Origin: Dromaius novaehollandiae | Lineage: Eukaryota; Chordata; Aves; Casuariiformes; Dromaiidae | Assembly: GCF_036370855.1 (NCBI RefSeq) | Contig: NC_088106.1 | Location: 30,332,501 to 30,396,500, forward strand | Reading direction: 5' to 3' | DNA length: 64,000 bases | Part shown: positions 13,601 through 26,760 of the stretch, in pieces | How positions within the stretch are numbered: position 1 is the stretch's first letter | Layout of the letters: the number at the start of each line of letters is the position of its first letter | Program-made: the position numbers and the translations under genes | Notes under the pieces: generated by a model | Databases searched by the model: none | Told to the model about the DNA's origin: nothing | What the model saw: the letters and a program-made list of their open reading frames with translations, nothing else

Positions 13601-15179
13601 TGGTTAGCAGGAGAGAGCAGAAGACAGCTGGTTACTTACAGATTTTTTCCTAAGACACATTGGTGTCCTAACTAGTCAATAACCGCCTTTGTAAAGCAGC
13701 ATGAAACCCCACTAGGAGGTAGTTTGGTTATGTGTTACTTATCAGCTGGATCTGGTTGAAAACATGACAGCATAGACCCATGCCCAGTTTCAGGTGTGCC
13801 ATATCCGTGCAGAGCATTCCTGTCAAATGTTCTGCTCGCATGGTGCTTTGCAGTGTGGACACTGCTAATAAAACCACCTTGTTTCATCAGCTCAGAGCCG
13901 CTGACTTTCATTTCCACCAGCCATGCCTCTCTTTCTCATGCTCCAGGTCTCCCTTATCTATCCCATTTGATATTTTGGGCACCTTTCTTATTTCTGTCCT
14001 CTTAAAGGAAAACAGACCTGAGACTCTGTCAAAATGGGATTTTTTTTTTCTGGCCTCTACAGCTGTTTTTATGGACTGCCTCTGAACTTTGTATTTCCCA
14101 CCATCTTGTGCCTGTGGCAAGTGTCCAAACTGAAAACTCCATTTCAGAGTGGGAGCATCAATGTGGCTTTTCTGACAGTGGTTTAATCTTTTCAGATGCT
14201 TTCCAAGAAGTCTTCAGTTGAGCAAGTAAGCCTGGTTTCCTGATTTTTCTAGATGTGTTCCAGCCACAACTCCCACTTCCAGCCATTTTCCCCTCTCTGA
14301 GGATCTAGGATGAGCCTTCTAGCTTCTCATAACTTGTATTAAAACAAATCGACTTTGTCCTATTTGTTGTCACATTTCTTAAAGTGACTGCTTTCATTCT
14401 CTTGTTTCACCATCTTCTTTCAGAGCAGCCCACGAGCAGAGAGGCTTTGGATGTTCCTGGAAGCCCACCCAGCTTTGAGTAGGACATTGGAGTAAAGACC
14501 CCCAAAAGCCCATTCCAGCCTGAATTATTTTATGACTGTTTCTCAATCACCATGTTTTACCATTAAATGAGTCAAAAAAACCAACAGAGAGAGTCTCTCT
14601 GTAAGTTCAGGTACTCTGCTTTTACTCTGTCTCTTCTAGATAACTATCAATCCCATCTTTCTAATGCTGAGAGCATTTCAAGGCACAAGGGAAGCAACTG
14701 GCTATAATGAGGACACACTCGGTCAAGCTTCCCCACTGCAAAGCTAGCTCTGAACCAATACAGCAGCTAAGCCCTATCCAGGGGTTTATGCAGAGCTTTT
14801 GTGTTGCATATAGCTTGTATTGAACCTCCAGAAGGATGTCTTCAGAGAGGAAATGCACTGCAAGGTTCACGCTTCAAAGTACTCACAGTCTGGCTTCAGA
14901 GATCTCCTGGCATTACCTGCAGGCTCTCCACCCAGGTCTTTACCTTTCATGCCCTATAATATGTCAACACACAAATTAGCATCGGCTTTCCCTGTCCACT
15001 AAGGAGTTAATCGAGATCATCAGAATATAGCATGCATGCAAACACAAAAAGAACCATTAATGGCCAAACTCAGCAAAGATCTCAGACTCTGTTACTGCAG
15101 TTTTGTCCTTTTCTATTTCCTCCATCTTCCTCCACCTCTGAAACATTCATTTTGCTCTTCTCTTTGATGGAACAACCAG
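10601..15179. other. Intergenic, no gene recognised
   Basis: Single-copy sequence with a (TATG)n microsatellite (11686-11722) and A/G-rich tracts (about 11574-11602 and 11814-11846). The segment 10960-11470 retains several CpGs in AT-rich context but shows no recognisable exon. Remaining open frames are short. Confidence 0.5.
11686..11722. repeat. (TATG)n microsatellite
   Basis: A CATATATATG lead-in is followed by about four TATG units and a GTGAGTGTGTGTGC tail. Confidence 0.9.
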
Positions 15180-15830
15180 CTCAAGCAGACAAAGGGATAA
15201 AATAAACCCAAATAAAAAATAAAGAAAATAAAAATAAATCCATAACAAACTCCTTTCAAATATTCACCCTCCAAAAGGATAAAATGATTTCAATTTTGGT
15301 CTGTCTCGTTCACTTTCCTCCCCCCTCCCTCCCTAGGTGTATATACATATCTGTATATTTAGAGAGAGGTTTTTTTAGTATTATTATTTAGTTAATATGA
15401 ATTACAGGCCTCAAGCTGCCTCCCCTCTAAACCCAAAATGAAGAAGCTTTCTTTTTTCTCTCTTTTTTTCCCTCTTCTTTCCCCCTCACCAACACGATTT
15501 ACATTCTCAATGTAATGTATTAAAAAGTTGACAGGGCCGAAAGGATTCACATGATGTCGGCTAAGAAACCCAATTTCCATGATGAATTGCCCGGAGCCCC
15601 TGAATCACAAACCATTTTTTCCGCTGCTCAGAAGTTGATTTTTTTTTTTTTTTAAATCTTCTTAAAGCTTCTCTCCTAATCTTCGGCTAGAAGAGATGGG
15701 TGAAAGGATTTTTTTTTCTAAACTAAGGAAAGTATTAGCATCTTGGTTGTTGTGCATCAAATTTGAAAATGCAAGGTTAGTAATATTTCAAATCGGCTAC
15801 GGTCCAAGCCACTTGATAAGTATGCTTGCT
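15180..15830. promoter_or_regulatory. Candidate conserved AT-rich element
   Basis: The segment is AT-rich and pyrimidine-tract-rich, with TTATTTAGTTAATATGAATTAC and several AAATAAA clusters, and it has almost no repeats recognisable as mobile elements. The motif content suggests a developmental enhancer, but simple AT-rich drift is equally possible. Confidence 0.2.
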
Positions 15831-15942
15831 GTCTCTCTCTCTCTCCCCCTCTCTCTCAGTTTCTGTTGGCAGGAGTGCAGTACTGCTGCAGTGATTGTGC
15901 GTGTGTGTATGCGCGCACGTGTGTGCACGCTGTGTGCACAGG
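15831..15942. repeat. (CT)n and (GT)n/GC alternating microsatellites
   Basis: A CT-dinucleotide tract (15831-15858) is followed by an alternating purine-pyrimidine tract (15896-15942, GTGTGTGTATGCGCGCACGTG and onwards). The second tract is of the type that can form Z-DNA. Confidence 0.85.
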
Positions 15943-18900
15943 TAGGGCAGTGGGAAGGGAGTTTCAGCCACCCCCACCTTTACTCTTCCCTCTTTCAGTG
16001 GTGGACGACTTCCAGTACAGGAGATCCATCAGTTCCTATTCGATGCTTATTGATTTGGGACCAGGCAAATGAAGCAACAGTAAAATCCTAACACAAGTAC
16101 CTACCACATTTCCCTTTTGGAAAAGACCATTGAGCTCTTCCCTGGATAGGAGCCCTGTACTAAAACAGTGCGCCCTGGAGGCAAACTGGCATGTTCATTT
16201 GTTTTTAAATGAACTCCTTTCCTCCATGGAGCTCCTGGAAAAAAAACTACAGAGAGAAAACTAGTCCTTTTGCCCACCCTAATAAGACATCCAGCCATTC
16301 CCAACACTAGGGTCTTCAATGAGATTTCCCTCCCTGGTCTCCTCCTTCCTCAGCACACGAAAAACAACATGATCAGTGGAGCTGCCTCTGTGCATTAAAG
16401 GAAGGACAGTTTCTTCCCCCAATGCTGCCACTTCCAAACCATGGCACTCTCATCTCTGTCATTTGTAGAGCATCCCTAACGTTTATCCACAAAAGGGGAA
16501 TATACTGGCAGCCAGTGGATGCAAATATGCTGTAACCAGCTGCCCAAATGCTTGAGGCTTTCAGGAAATGGCTCCTGCTGCAAGTGCCAGATGCAAACCT
16601 CAGGAAGATGAAGCAGCACAAGCATTAAGGAGTCCCAGTAGCAAGTTCTGCATAAAGAGTGGGGTCAGAGGCAGGGTAAGCATAGCAGGGCTGCTTCCAG
16701 GTAATGCATTGCATTTTTCCGCTTTATGCTCCAAGAGAAAAGGTGTTTGCAACTCTGGGACGCTCAGATAATACTAGTGGGACACACAGCTGGGCCACAG
16801 CACCATGCCCAGGGTCAGCCATGCCTCTTTATCATTGAAGTTGAACAGGACAGTGGTTGACAAAAGTAGCCCAGCCACGGCCTCTCAGTGAGTAAGAGAG
16901 GGAATCTGCAAATCCCCACAGAGAGTCAGTCTCTGCTTTCCAGGGGCTGGAAAGCAGTCACCAGATCAGACACAGCAACCATACTTCCAGGCAGCACTGT
17001 CAGCACCAGGAGCCAATCCAGAACACCTGGCATGCACATAGGACCATCACTGAGCACTAACAGACCCAGCAGCTTAAAGATACACTGTGCAAAGAAACAA
17101 ATCCTTCTGTCCATCTTGAATCTGTCTCCTTACCAGTGTCACTTGATGCTCACTAGATCTCGCAGTGGAAGGGTCCCCAGACTTCCTTGCCTCTGGGAAT
17201 ATAAAGTTTTCGTAAAGCTGCTTTTGCAGTGATATGACTCACCTTTGCAGACCTCAGTTCTCCATGCTTTCCTTCTTTGGCATTCTCCATCTCTTTTATT
17301 ATTTCTCCAGATGCCTAAAGGCAGGGAGTCAATTGTATCCATCACTTTGCATACAAATTCTTCCTACTGAGAAAAACTGCTCTGTAGCCAGAAAAGAAGC
17401 TGCCTTAAATGCCAGGTTTTTCTTGCTGGAAGTGGTTCTGTTATAGGTTATTGCCAGAGAGATGTTGGAAGCAGTGAGTCTCTCTTGACCTTGGCAGAGC
17501 TACTGCGTGTGCTTCCGCTGGCTCTGTGTCATGATTATTCTGTCTCAGCACAGATTCCAGTAGCCTACTTGATTTTTATTCATAAAATCTCTCCCTGGTC
17601 ATCTACCAGACATGATCAGCTTCGGGAGCAAAACAAGAGGAAAGAGTTCAGGAGGTCACTACCAGTGCTCAGAGATCTGAGACCATCACACATTCACTAA
17701 CAGCTGTTGGAAACAGGTTTTCATCTAGAAGAGATGAGAGAGACCATGGCAGACTAAATGCCTCTAGGATCTGCCTGCAATTGAGTGGGAGGGACTAGAA
17801 TCAATGACCCTACTGAGTGCGTGACCTACTGGTCAAATGTCTGAAAAGTAAATATCCAGCCATCCCTAGCTATAAACCATCCTCAGGTGCTCAGATTTCT
17901 TACCTGCTCTTTTCCCACCTGCCCTGTCGATTTACACTCCAAGATATTCCTCTCACTTCAAATACCAGCCCTCTTAATTAGAAAGACTATATCCTTTTCT
18001 CCCAAACTCAGCCTGTACCTTGTGCCACCTCAGCACCCATTTCCACCCTTACCTCCAAAAAGCCCACTTTTCAGAGGTTATTGCCTTAATCAGCAATTTT
18101 ATCAACACGCTCCAGAAATTCTAGTACATTAAGAAAAGCACAGTTTTCTTTGCTGGAGCCATGTTTGTTAGTCCCATCTCATGCACAGCTGTAGGATTTA
18201 TGTCTGACAGTCGTCACAATCACTTTCCCTGGTGCTAACATTACTTTCTTTGATGGAGGTGATCTTAAGAATTATAGACCAAAGACAAGCTTGACACTGG
18301 TACAGTAGCTGATGTTAATGAACAACTGCACAGGTGTCAGGTGGGTTTTAAACTCAGGAGTGACTTGAGAGCCTCCAGCCCTTATAGGTTTAGGAAAAAC
18401 ATAGGACATCAGCAACAGAGCTTAGTAGCTGAGCCCTATTCCTGCAGTCACATCACCAGACTTTGCTTCCCTGGATTTAGCACCAGGAACAAGTATTCGA
18501 AGCAGCAGCAGGAGAGGGCTGACCTAGTAAGAACTGATGGGAGCTAATCCAGTCTACTCAGTCTGATGAAGGCCTCCTCCTGTGTCCTGAGCTCTCAATC
18601 CCTGCACTGTTCTGCCTTGCCCCAGAGGTGCTGAGGGAGACTCCACATCCCATTGCCCCCTTCCTCCTCCTCTGCTTCTGTCAGTCCCGGAAATGCCCAA
18701 AGTGATATACGGCCTCCCTGCCCAATGAGTGCCTACTGGCCTTAATACCAGCCCTGGTTTTTAACCCACCTGCAAGGTGTCCATCATTGATTTATGCCCC
18801 TACCTACCGCCTCCATCCCGGATATCTGTGTGTCGAGTCCTGGCCTACTGCCAGCTGCCACTCCAGCCCCACATCCCAACTCTGTTGTCAGCCTTTGACT

Positions 18901-20109
18901 CTGACCCACAGACTCTGCTGCTGCAGCCCAAGCTCACCTCATAGCTCCACCACCAAACCTCAGTCCTGACCTGGAGCTCCCTGATGCTCTTCATCAGCTC
19001 CCTGCATGCCATCCCAGCTGGTGCTTTTTCTGTTGCTTCTGCAGGCTCCCACAACATACCTGTGGGCTTACTGCCACTGAGCACACGTCCAGCAACTGTA
19101 TCTCCATCACTCCGGGCCCAGACAGGGCAACAAGGCACACCTTAAGGACCTGGTTACAGCCCAGACCAAGATGATGCAGGGAAGCTGAGGGAGAGGTGGG
19201 GAGGGCTACCAGGGCACTTAAGAGGTGAGAAACACTACCTGTGGCTGCTGAAACTTTGCCAGAATTCAGAGTGCAGAGGCATTTGGGTGTGAGACACAGG
19301 CCCTGTGTAACTTTAAAAGTTTTCTGATGCATTCCAAGGGCTTGATCAAATTATAACAGGCAGAAAAAGCCCAGAGGTTTAAAAGAAATCACCAAAACCC
19401 AAGTTATAACAGTTCCAAAAGTCATCAGGACAGTTATTGGCACCTTTAGAAAGTACATACTCTTCCCAGGACTTGTTCTGTGGGGCTGAAACAATTACTG
19501 GCTGTTTTTTATGATGTGACTGCTCTGGAATCATCATGTCTGTGAAAACTATTGAAAATCAGCACATTGTTCCCTTCTTACCTCACCAGACAACAACAGG
19601 GAGCACTGACAACCTGCATTTCCCATGGGCATGGACTGTTAGTCACAGGATTGACCAGTTCTTACCAGACCTTTGGTAACTGTCAAGTTGTGAGGAAAAC
19701 ACCTTATATTGCATTCTGTCCTCTCACAGACTGGGCAAGTTTACAGCAGCAGGCCACTGATATGCCACCAGAAGCATCGACTTTTGGATGACGCACACAT
19801 GGAAAACAGCAAGAACATGAAAGCGTGACTCCATTTCCTTCATCTCGGGATAATCAGGATGCCCCATGTTGGATGTTCAATGTGGAATTTGTTTCACATC
19901 CCAGATTTAAATCTAGTGGCTTTCAGAGCGAGTCCTGCCTAGACTTTCTTCCTCACCCAAGAACTTGAAAGTGGGAAATAGTAAGTATAGGGAACTGCTC
20001 AGGGTTGAAGGAAGGCTGAGGTCTGAACATTACCACATTCCTCAGCAGTGGGCTGCATTCACCTGGGATGCTGCAATTAGGTTGTATTTAGTACTATAAA
20101 TCAGAGAGC
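15943..20109. other. Intergenic, no gene recognised
   Basis: No exon or mobile element could be supported. A perfect 11-bp inverted repeat with a 3-nt spacer lies at 16933-16957. The rest is mixed single-copy sequence with short chance open frames on both strands. Confidence 0.5.
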
Positions 20110-20645
20110 AGAAAGAGCTGCTCTGTGAGGGGGGGGGAATGAGCCAGGAACCACAGATGATCTCAGCATAGGCAGTGCCCCACTGACAAGGCACAGTCCT
20201 GCAGCACCTGAACACGGCAGGCAATGCAGGGTGCTGGTAGCGGGGTCCAGCCACAGTCCCAGGCAAGGCAAGGCAATGAACAGGTCCAGGATCCATCCGG
20301 GGGGCCAGTCTAGAGCAGCAGAAGAGGGGGCCAGAGGCAGGGCTGGAGACAAGCTACAACATACAAGGCAGGGGAATCTATCCAAGAGACAAGCTACATA
20401 TGACACAGGTTCAAGGTCCACCAGGTGACAGACCAGAGACAGGCCTGGAGACAGACATACCTACAATACAGTCCAGGCCAGGACTGAAGGCCCAGGCCTG
20501 AGCTTAAATGGAGCTCCTGGGCCCATGGGCAGAGGGTGTGTTGGCGGAGGTCCCAGGTGAGGCTGCTCAGGGCAATTACAGCCTGTTAGTGCCCTCAGGG
20601 CCTGACATTATATCAGGGGTGCCTATAATACCATGACTGTATTTT
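20110..20645. repeat. Possible unclassified interspersed repeat
   Basis: This GC-rich, CpG-poor segment has internal short repeats (CAAGGCAAGGCAATG, and AGAGACAAGCTACA twice near 20345-20400) and a style (repeated CAGG and AGACAGG words, ending before an (AT)n tract) reminiscent of sauropsid interspersed repeats that I cannot name. It could equally be unique sequence. Confidence 0.25.
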
Positions 20646-20669
20646 TATATATATATATATATATATATA
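20646..20669. repeat. (AT)n microsatellite
   Basis: About eleven AT dinucleotides following a T5 run. Confidence 0.9.
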
Positions 20670-21619
20670 AACTTCTAAATCTAAAGAAATATACAGGGAA
20701 CACCAAAAAACACGTATTTGACATAAAAACACACTCAGGCAGTGATTCATCAAGAAGATCATCCTGCTTTTTCAAACTGTAGAACAGAGACCCCTTTCCC
20801 ATTCTAGGATCTTCCCCATAGACTTTTGCTTTTGTTTCTATGAAGGCAAGAAAGATACGGGAGATACCTTCTGCAGGCTTGTTTCCTATATACTGCCGAA
20901 GGAAGTTACCAAGATGGAAGTGAAAGAATCCCTGTGGACAGCTCAGAAGTTACACAGTTGTTAAAAAAGAGGTCCTTCAGGGCTCCCAGAGCTACATCTG
21001 TTTTCTCCACAGGGAGGACTGGTGGATGCAATCACCCCTTTGGGGCAGGCTAGTCATTCAACTCATTACAGGCCTTTAAAAAGGGCAAGAGAAACTGCTT
21101 CCCTCTTTATCAATTCATGTACCATCCTGGCAGAGTTTCTAGACAGACCCATCTCTTGCAAAGCACAGTATGTGGCTAGGAAAGTGCTGACAAACACCCT
21201 TCCTGCTGAAGGCTCCTTCCAAACCCTCTTTCCCTGGGGTCTTCCCAAGCACCCTCCCTCCATCCCATCCTCCTGCTAGACCTCAGACCACACCAGCACA
21301 TGGTGCCCCATCAACACCGCAAAAAACATACCTCCAACACTGGCTCCTTCCTCACCCCTCTGTCCCACGGTAGGGCCCCCTGCTCCATGCGCTAGAGAAG
21401 CTGATTTCCCTGCCTTGCTCAGCCAGTGAAGCTGAGGAAGGAGGGAACGAGCTGGTGGACGAGGCCCAGCTAGCCGTTCACGGTATCTCATGTCTACAGT
21501 GTGCTGCCTGGGCAGAGCTCATGGTGGGCGCGCAGGGATTGCAGGCAGCTGCCAGTGACTGCAAAGACAGCAGCAGCCCCCAGCGGCCAGCTGGTAAACA
21601 GCAGCAGTGTGGCCGCTAT
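20670..21619. other. Intergenic, nothing recognised
   Basis: No exon, mobile element or tandem array was seen. Short open frames occur on both strands without support. Confidence 0.5.
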
Positions 21620-21796
21620 CCAGTGTCCTACGGCAAATGCCAGCATGGTCTTGTGTCTGGTGTCCCACGGCAAACACCAGCATGGCCTCGTGTCCGATGT
21701 CCCACAGTAAACTCCAGTGTGACCTAATATCTGGCGTCCCACAGCAAACCCCAGCATGGCTGTGCATCCAGTGTCCTTGCATGACATGGCAGCATG
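21620..21796. repeat. 37-bp minisatellite, about 4.8 copies
   Basis: Four full tandem copies of a 37-bp unit start at 21620, 21657, 21694 and 21731, followed by a partial copy to about 21796. Each copy has a GTGTCC(C/T)AC core, then CAAA and CCAGCATGG, and ends in GTGT, TAT or GCAT. Copies differ at several positions. Because 37 is not a multiple of three, all reading frames cycle through the unit, which explains the overlapping open frames on both strands here; they should not be called genes. Confidence 0.92.
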
Positions 21797-24700
21797 TAGA
21801 AACTGTGTGCCACCAAGCCCTACATCAGATCTGAGCCCATTGGGATTTGCAGTTGGCCCAAAGCCAGAAGGACGCAAATGATATCTTTTTTACCAAAAAA
21901 GCAGGTTTTTGACAGCAATGGTGTGTTTGCCCTTGTGTGAGCAGGAACTAGCCATTTCCCTCTCTGTTTCAGGAGAGCTGAGGTTCAGATACACAGGGGA
22001 CACCCTTGTTTCCTGGATGTGACCCATGACAACTTCAACCCTGTAGTAAGGCACCAAGGCGTGAGCAAGGGCTGTGTGGTGCCTGTGCCAGCCGATCCCA
22101 TCCCCAGCAGGGAGGATGACCCCAGGTCTCACCATGGCGCAGCAAGCCGGCTGGCAGGACCCATGGAAATCTCAGCCGACTTGACCCAGAGAAGAGATCA
22201 GGCTTAGCAATCACCAGGATATGCTCTCAAAGGCAAAATACCCCTAAGGCAGTGTCATTACCAGGCTCTGCAATACATGCCAGGCCTGCTCACTGCAATA
22301 GCATACAAGCTCACTGCTCTCACACTGCCTGAGCAGTACTCCAGCCCAGCCTAGAGAAATGCTTGCTTTTTCATCTGGCCCAGCACCTGACATGGATAAT
22401 TTGGAGGTTCTCGCTCTGAGAATAACGGATAATTTCAGCATCTCAGCTAACAACTTCAGTTTGCCTGCCACCCTTCCTTAGGGTGCTGGCACCTGCCTCC
22501 CCTCAGGCTTACCAGCTCTCCGCTCTTCAGCCCATCAGAAGTAATCCCAATTTCACTGCACTTCACCGTGGTGCAATTATACAACAGCATTGTCCTTGGC
22601 CCCTCTCCTAAGCCAAGTGTGGCCATGTGGGTGGCTGTGGGACCTGGGGTCTCCTCACCCTTGCACAGGACCTCCCGCAGCAGGCAGGAGTGGAGTCTGC
22701 CACCATTGCTGGCTAACCCTATTTTTCCCCCCCCAAGAGGTTGGCCCTTTGGTGCTTGGCATCACCATCCAGCCAAGAACCTTCCTCGGCCTTGAGCAAT
22801 CCTCATGACAACACCTTACCTACCCTGGGTCCCCAGGTCCTCACACCTTCCCTAGCATTTTTGGCACCTGCCCTGTGTGTTTGATGGTTGTCCTCCATGA
22901 ACTGCTCCACGGAGAACATCCCATGGAGGAGAAGCCCACCCAGATGCCTGAAGAAGCTGCACAAATAGGAATGGATAAGCTGGTTTTCTTGTCTCATTTT
23001 TCTTAGTCCTTTGAAATAATCACAAACATAGCAATTATTGCAAAGATAAAATAGCAAGGATTACGAAATCCTCACAGGCAAAGCTCTCCATCAATTAACT
23101 AAATCAATTCTTGCTTTAGAATATAATCCACAACAAGAAGCCACAGCAAGAGACAATTAAAAAAAACCCCAACATATAAATATATTTGTGGAAGAGAGGG
23201 GTGGGGAGGAGAGACAAGAGATTTTATCAGAGAGCAGAATAATTTTGGGTGGTTGCATGTGAAGCAGAAGTACCACAAAATATCTCAGTGAGGAAGACAC
23301 TAAAACATACTGCTGTGCCTTGTGCTCTGGTAGAGGGGTTTCTCCAGAACCTCCTCATTCTGCAATTGGAAACTGGTTGCCAATGCTCAGCTTAAATTTC
23401 TCCCTAGCCAGTTCAGCCCCATTTCTTCCAGTATCAATACCCTCTTAACTTTAATAGCTGCAAACCACTCCAGTGCCTCTGTTTTGGGAGTAAAATAAGC
23501 AGCCTGATCCTCAGCCATCCCAAGTCTCCCACAGCACCTGCAGATGAGGTTGAGTGTGTGCTTGATTGATTAATTACTATTTAAATTAAAGTTATGCCTA
23601 GTGACTCCAGGCAGGGACCAAACCTTAACATCACACATAGCTATAATGAACCTAGTCCTCTCTCTGAGTCGCTCCTCTTCATACCGTCCCAAGCCCTTCT
23701 GCAACATGGAGCTCAGGGCTTGAATTTCAAAGTGCTTGCCATGAAACCCATGGCACCCATATCCTTATATGCAACAGTTGTTTGGTTGAGTCCTTATTTT
23801 GCACTGTTTTTGTCTACCTTCTACCTTCCAGCCCACCACAGTAGATCTTATCTTTGCTGCATCCTGCTCTGTGATCCAAATGATGCCTGGGAACAACAGG
23901 TGCAGCTGAGAAAGGAACCCTGCTCTTCCCTCCTCATCCTCCTGATGTCTGCCAGCAGCTCGAGCAGAGTGCATGGGCTCCCAGGTGAGGCTGCAGAGCA
24001 GTCACACCAGTGAGGTGCAGGATGGCAGGATCTCCAGGTGAGGAAAAGGAGAGCAGGAGATGTCCCTCACACTGCAGGCACAGGTGGAGACAGCCTCAGA
24101 ACTGCACCTGTCCTATTTACCCACAAAGATATTTAGGCAGCTGATTTGGACCAATGTCTAATTACTTGGCTGGATCCTGTTGTCCTCAGGCCTCAAGGCT
24201 CTGGTGCCTGATCCCAACTGGCCTTCCCAAAGCAGGCAATCCCATTGCCAGGGTGCCTTCTCCTGCCTGCCGGCCCTAGCGCTCCTCAGGCAGCAGCACC
24301 TCCTGCCTTGCTCTGGGCAGGGCCCACCGGCAGCAACCCCTAGCACAAGCCCTCTTCCTTTCCCCAGCCAGCCCTGAAGCAGTAAAACCCCCTTTTCGCA
24401 TGAGAAAGCCAACAAAAGAGAGTGACCATGCTTCCTTCCTAGACCTGGCGCATCTTTTAAGTACTGCTCACAGCAAGTCAGTACTCGCCAGCCTGGCAGA
24501 GGAAAGGCAGAAGAGGAAAGTCTGTGTGCATCTGAATAAATGCAAGTATGAAAGCCGCTACATGAAGTGCAGGTTGCCAGCACCTCCCATTCAGCCAGGA
24601 TCAGCCCAGAAAGGGCCAGCGATTTCAACACTGGTTCGGCCTCGAGGCCCCAGCATCGAGGGGAGCCTCTTCCCAGGGCTGCAGGGGAGGGTGTGACAGC

Positions 24701-25419
24701 AGGAGCTCCCATGGATCGGGCAAATGCCAGCATGAGGTCAATGACAGGATACATGTCCTTGTGTGGCACCCTGCCACCAACATGCATGAGGTGGACACGG
24801 AGGTGGTAGGCACTGATGAGCCCATACAGACCCCTGCGTCCTCCTCTTTGCTGGACATGTGCCCACCGAAAGCTGTAGCTCCACATGATACTCACGTTTG
24901 CCTCGCTCAGATGGAAGCAAACCGCAGTTCACATGCTTTAGCCTTGCTGGGCGCGAGGTTGGTGCCTTCAATAAGGATAAAGATCCCATGTTTGATCAGG
25001 TCAGTTCTTTGCAGATTAGGGTTTATCACTTACATGAGGCTCTCGTTCCTTTTCATTCGCCGCTTCTCTGTCCTTGCCAGGCAACTTGCCACGTGAGGCA
25101 AGTGTGCTCCCTCCCCGCGCACGGGTGCAGCACCAAGCACAAAAAAGACTGCAGTCCTAGAAGCGTGGAGACAGCCCTGGGCTTGTCAGGCAGGCAGAGC
25201 TGCATTTCAAACCTCTTTTCCTTGAGTGCTTTGTCTTCCCTTTGAATTTCAGAGCTCTTCCACTGTGGTGGAGAGAAACCATAAGGGACAATCAAAAAGG
25301 TGAAGAAAAAGTTGAAAACATTCTTAAATGATGGCTCAGGCTTGAAATGTGAGTCTTCTGTTTGTCTTTCTTTGTAGCTGCACTTGAATATCCCTGCTAA
25401 TTTTTTTGAATATTGCTGT
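21797..25419. other. Intergenic, no gene recognised
   Basis: GC-richer, CpG-poor sequence. The longest open frame is 245 codons on the minus strand (24158-24895), but it overlaps several other open frames on both strands and has no recognisable domain, so I treat it as chance. An AT-rich stretch at 22980-23180 with CAATTAACTAAATCAATTC might be a small regulatory element. Confidence 0.5.
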
Positions 25420-26440
25420 AGTGTACAGAAGAATTGCTGATGACACATTTTCCTAACGCGCATTACACAAAAGGAGATTATATTTTAGCCTCTTTTAGAG
25501 ACTATAAAATCAGATTCATCCTAATGAAACAGCAAATAAAAAGGGTTTTCCCTTTTCTTTTTCAATCTCTTGGCATTTTTCCTCCTGTGGTTTTATTCTT
25601 CTCCTCCCCCCTCCTCTTTCTTACGTTATCTGTGTTTCCTGCTCATTTCAACTTGATGACATGTTGCTGGGACAACTAAGTCTCGTAACCTTCTTAACTT
25701 TGCCATTGTTACTGCCTGGAGTGTATTTAGGAGGAGTGTTTTAATTTCTTTTCCAATGCACAGCGCCTGCCCCGTAGAAAGATATTAGAAATGAAGGGGG
25801 GGGATCTTTTCTTCTATAAATGTATGCTATTCAAATCATCTCTTTTTTTATTTCCTTTAAACCCATCATTTGTATGCTGTAGGTCGCTACTTTAAAACCC
25901 AGCTCGCTGTTGCTGAAAGGATCACCCGTATAATGATGTCATCCATATTCAGCTGAAATCTCAGCGCTGCTGGAGCTGAGCGCTTCCCTCCCCTCCCCCT
26001 GGAAACCCAGCCACAGGCTCCCAAGTGATCTGTGCTCACCCATTTTCCCCTAAAATTTCCCTGTGGGAAAGAGCAGGCTCCCTTCGAGCAGCTGAGGGAC
26101 ACGAGGAGGGGGTCCCGGCAGGAGGTGCATCGGGCACGTGCGCCAGCGGGATGGAAAGGCACCACAATGCACAGTATATGCAGGAAGGAGCAGTGAAACC
26201 GGCCGTTTTGGAGACGCCTCTTATTCCAATTTTGAAAGAAAGCGCCAGTCCTTCCCTGGGATAATCCCAAACAAGAGAAATGTCTGCACTCACCAGGACC
26301 AAAGGGCCAGCCTTGCTGGTGGTGGGTCCAGCCTGACTGTCCCGGCTCCCTTGCTGCCCAGGGAGAGCCAAGGCCTGCAAAAAGGGTTTTGTGGCATCGT
26401 GCAAGAAGGCCCCGTGCTCCTAAACCCGTGGTTGAGCGCC
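25420..26440. other. Intergenic, mixed composition
   Basis: Pyrimidine-rich and AT-rich sequence with ATGATGTCATCC (CRE-like) near 25931 and a small CpG-containing patch around 26100-26150. No exon recognised. Confidence 0.45.
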
Positions 26441-26760
26441 AGCCAGATACATCCGTGTCCATTAGAGTTTGACTGTATTAAAAATCTAATTGTACACGTG
26501 TTGTTCATGCAATCTCCCAGTCTCTTCAATGTCAGCTTGATGTCTCCCTGACACACTTATTGTACCTGGATCAATGCTCTTTTAACAGCTAATTGATCTT
26601 TTATTAACATATAATAACTTACTTATTAAATCTAAATTAAAGACTTAATTGAGACACTTAATCTAGAGTGGCTCAGTATATCACCCTCATAAGCATAATG
26701 TATAATTTAATTAATTGACAGAGCTGATAATAGCATGTCATCTGTCACCATTTCTACTGA
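26441..26760. promoter_or_regulatory. Candidate conserved element rich in TAAT cores
   Basis: About 300 bp with an unusual density of homeodomain-type cores (CTAATTGT, GCTAATTGATC, CTTAATTGAG, TTTAATTAATTGAC), an ACACGTGT E-box and two TATTAA-type words. It has no microsatellite structure and sits between GC-richer blocks. This is the composition of deeply conserved developmental enhancers. Conservation is not testable from one sequence. Confidence 0.4.

Noticed and set aside
24158-24895. 245-codon minus-strand open frame
   Set aside because: No recognisable family, several overlapping frames on the other strand, and no exon signals.
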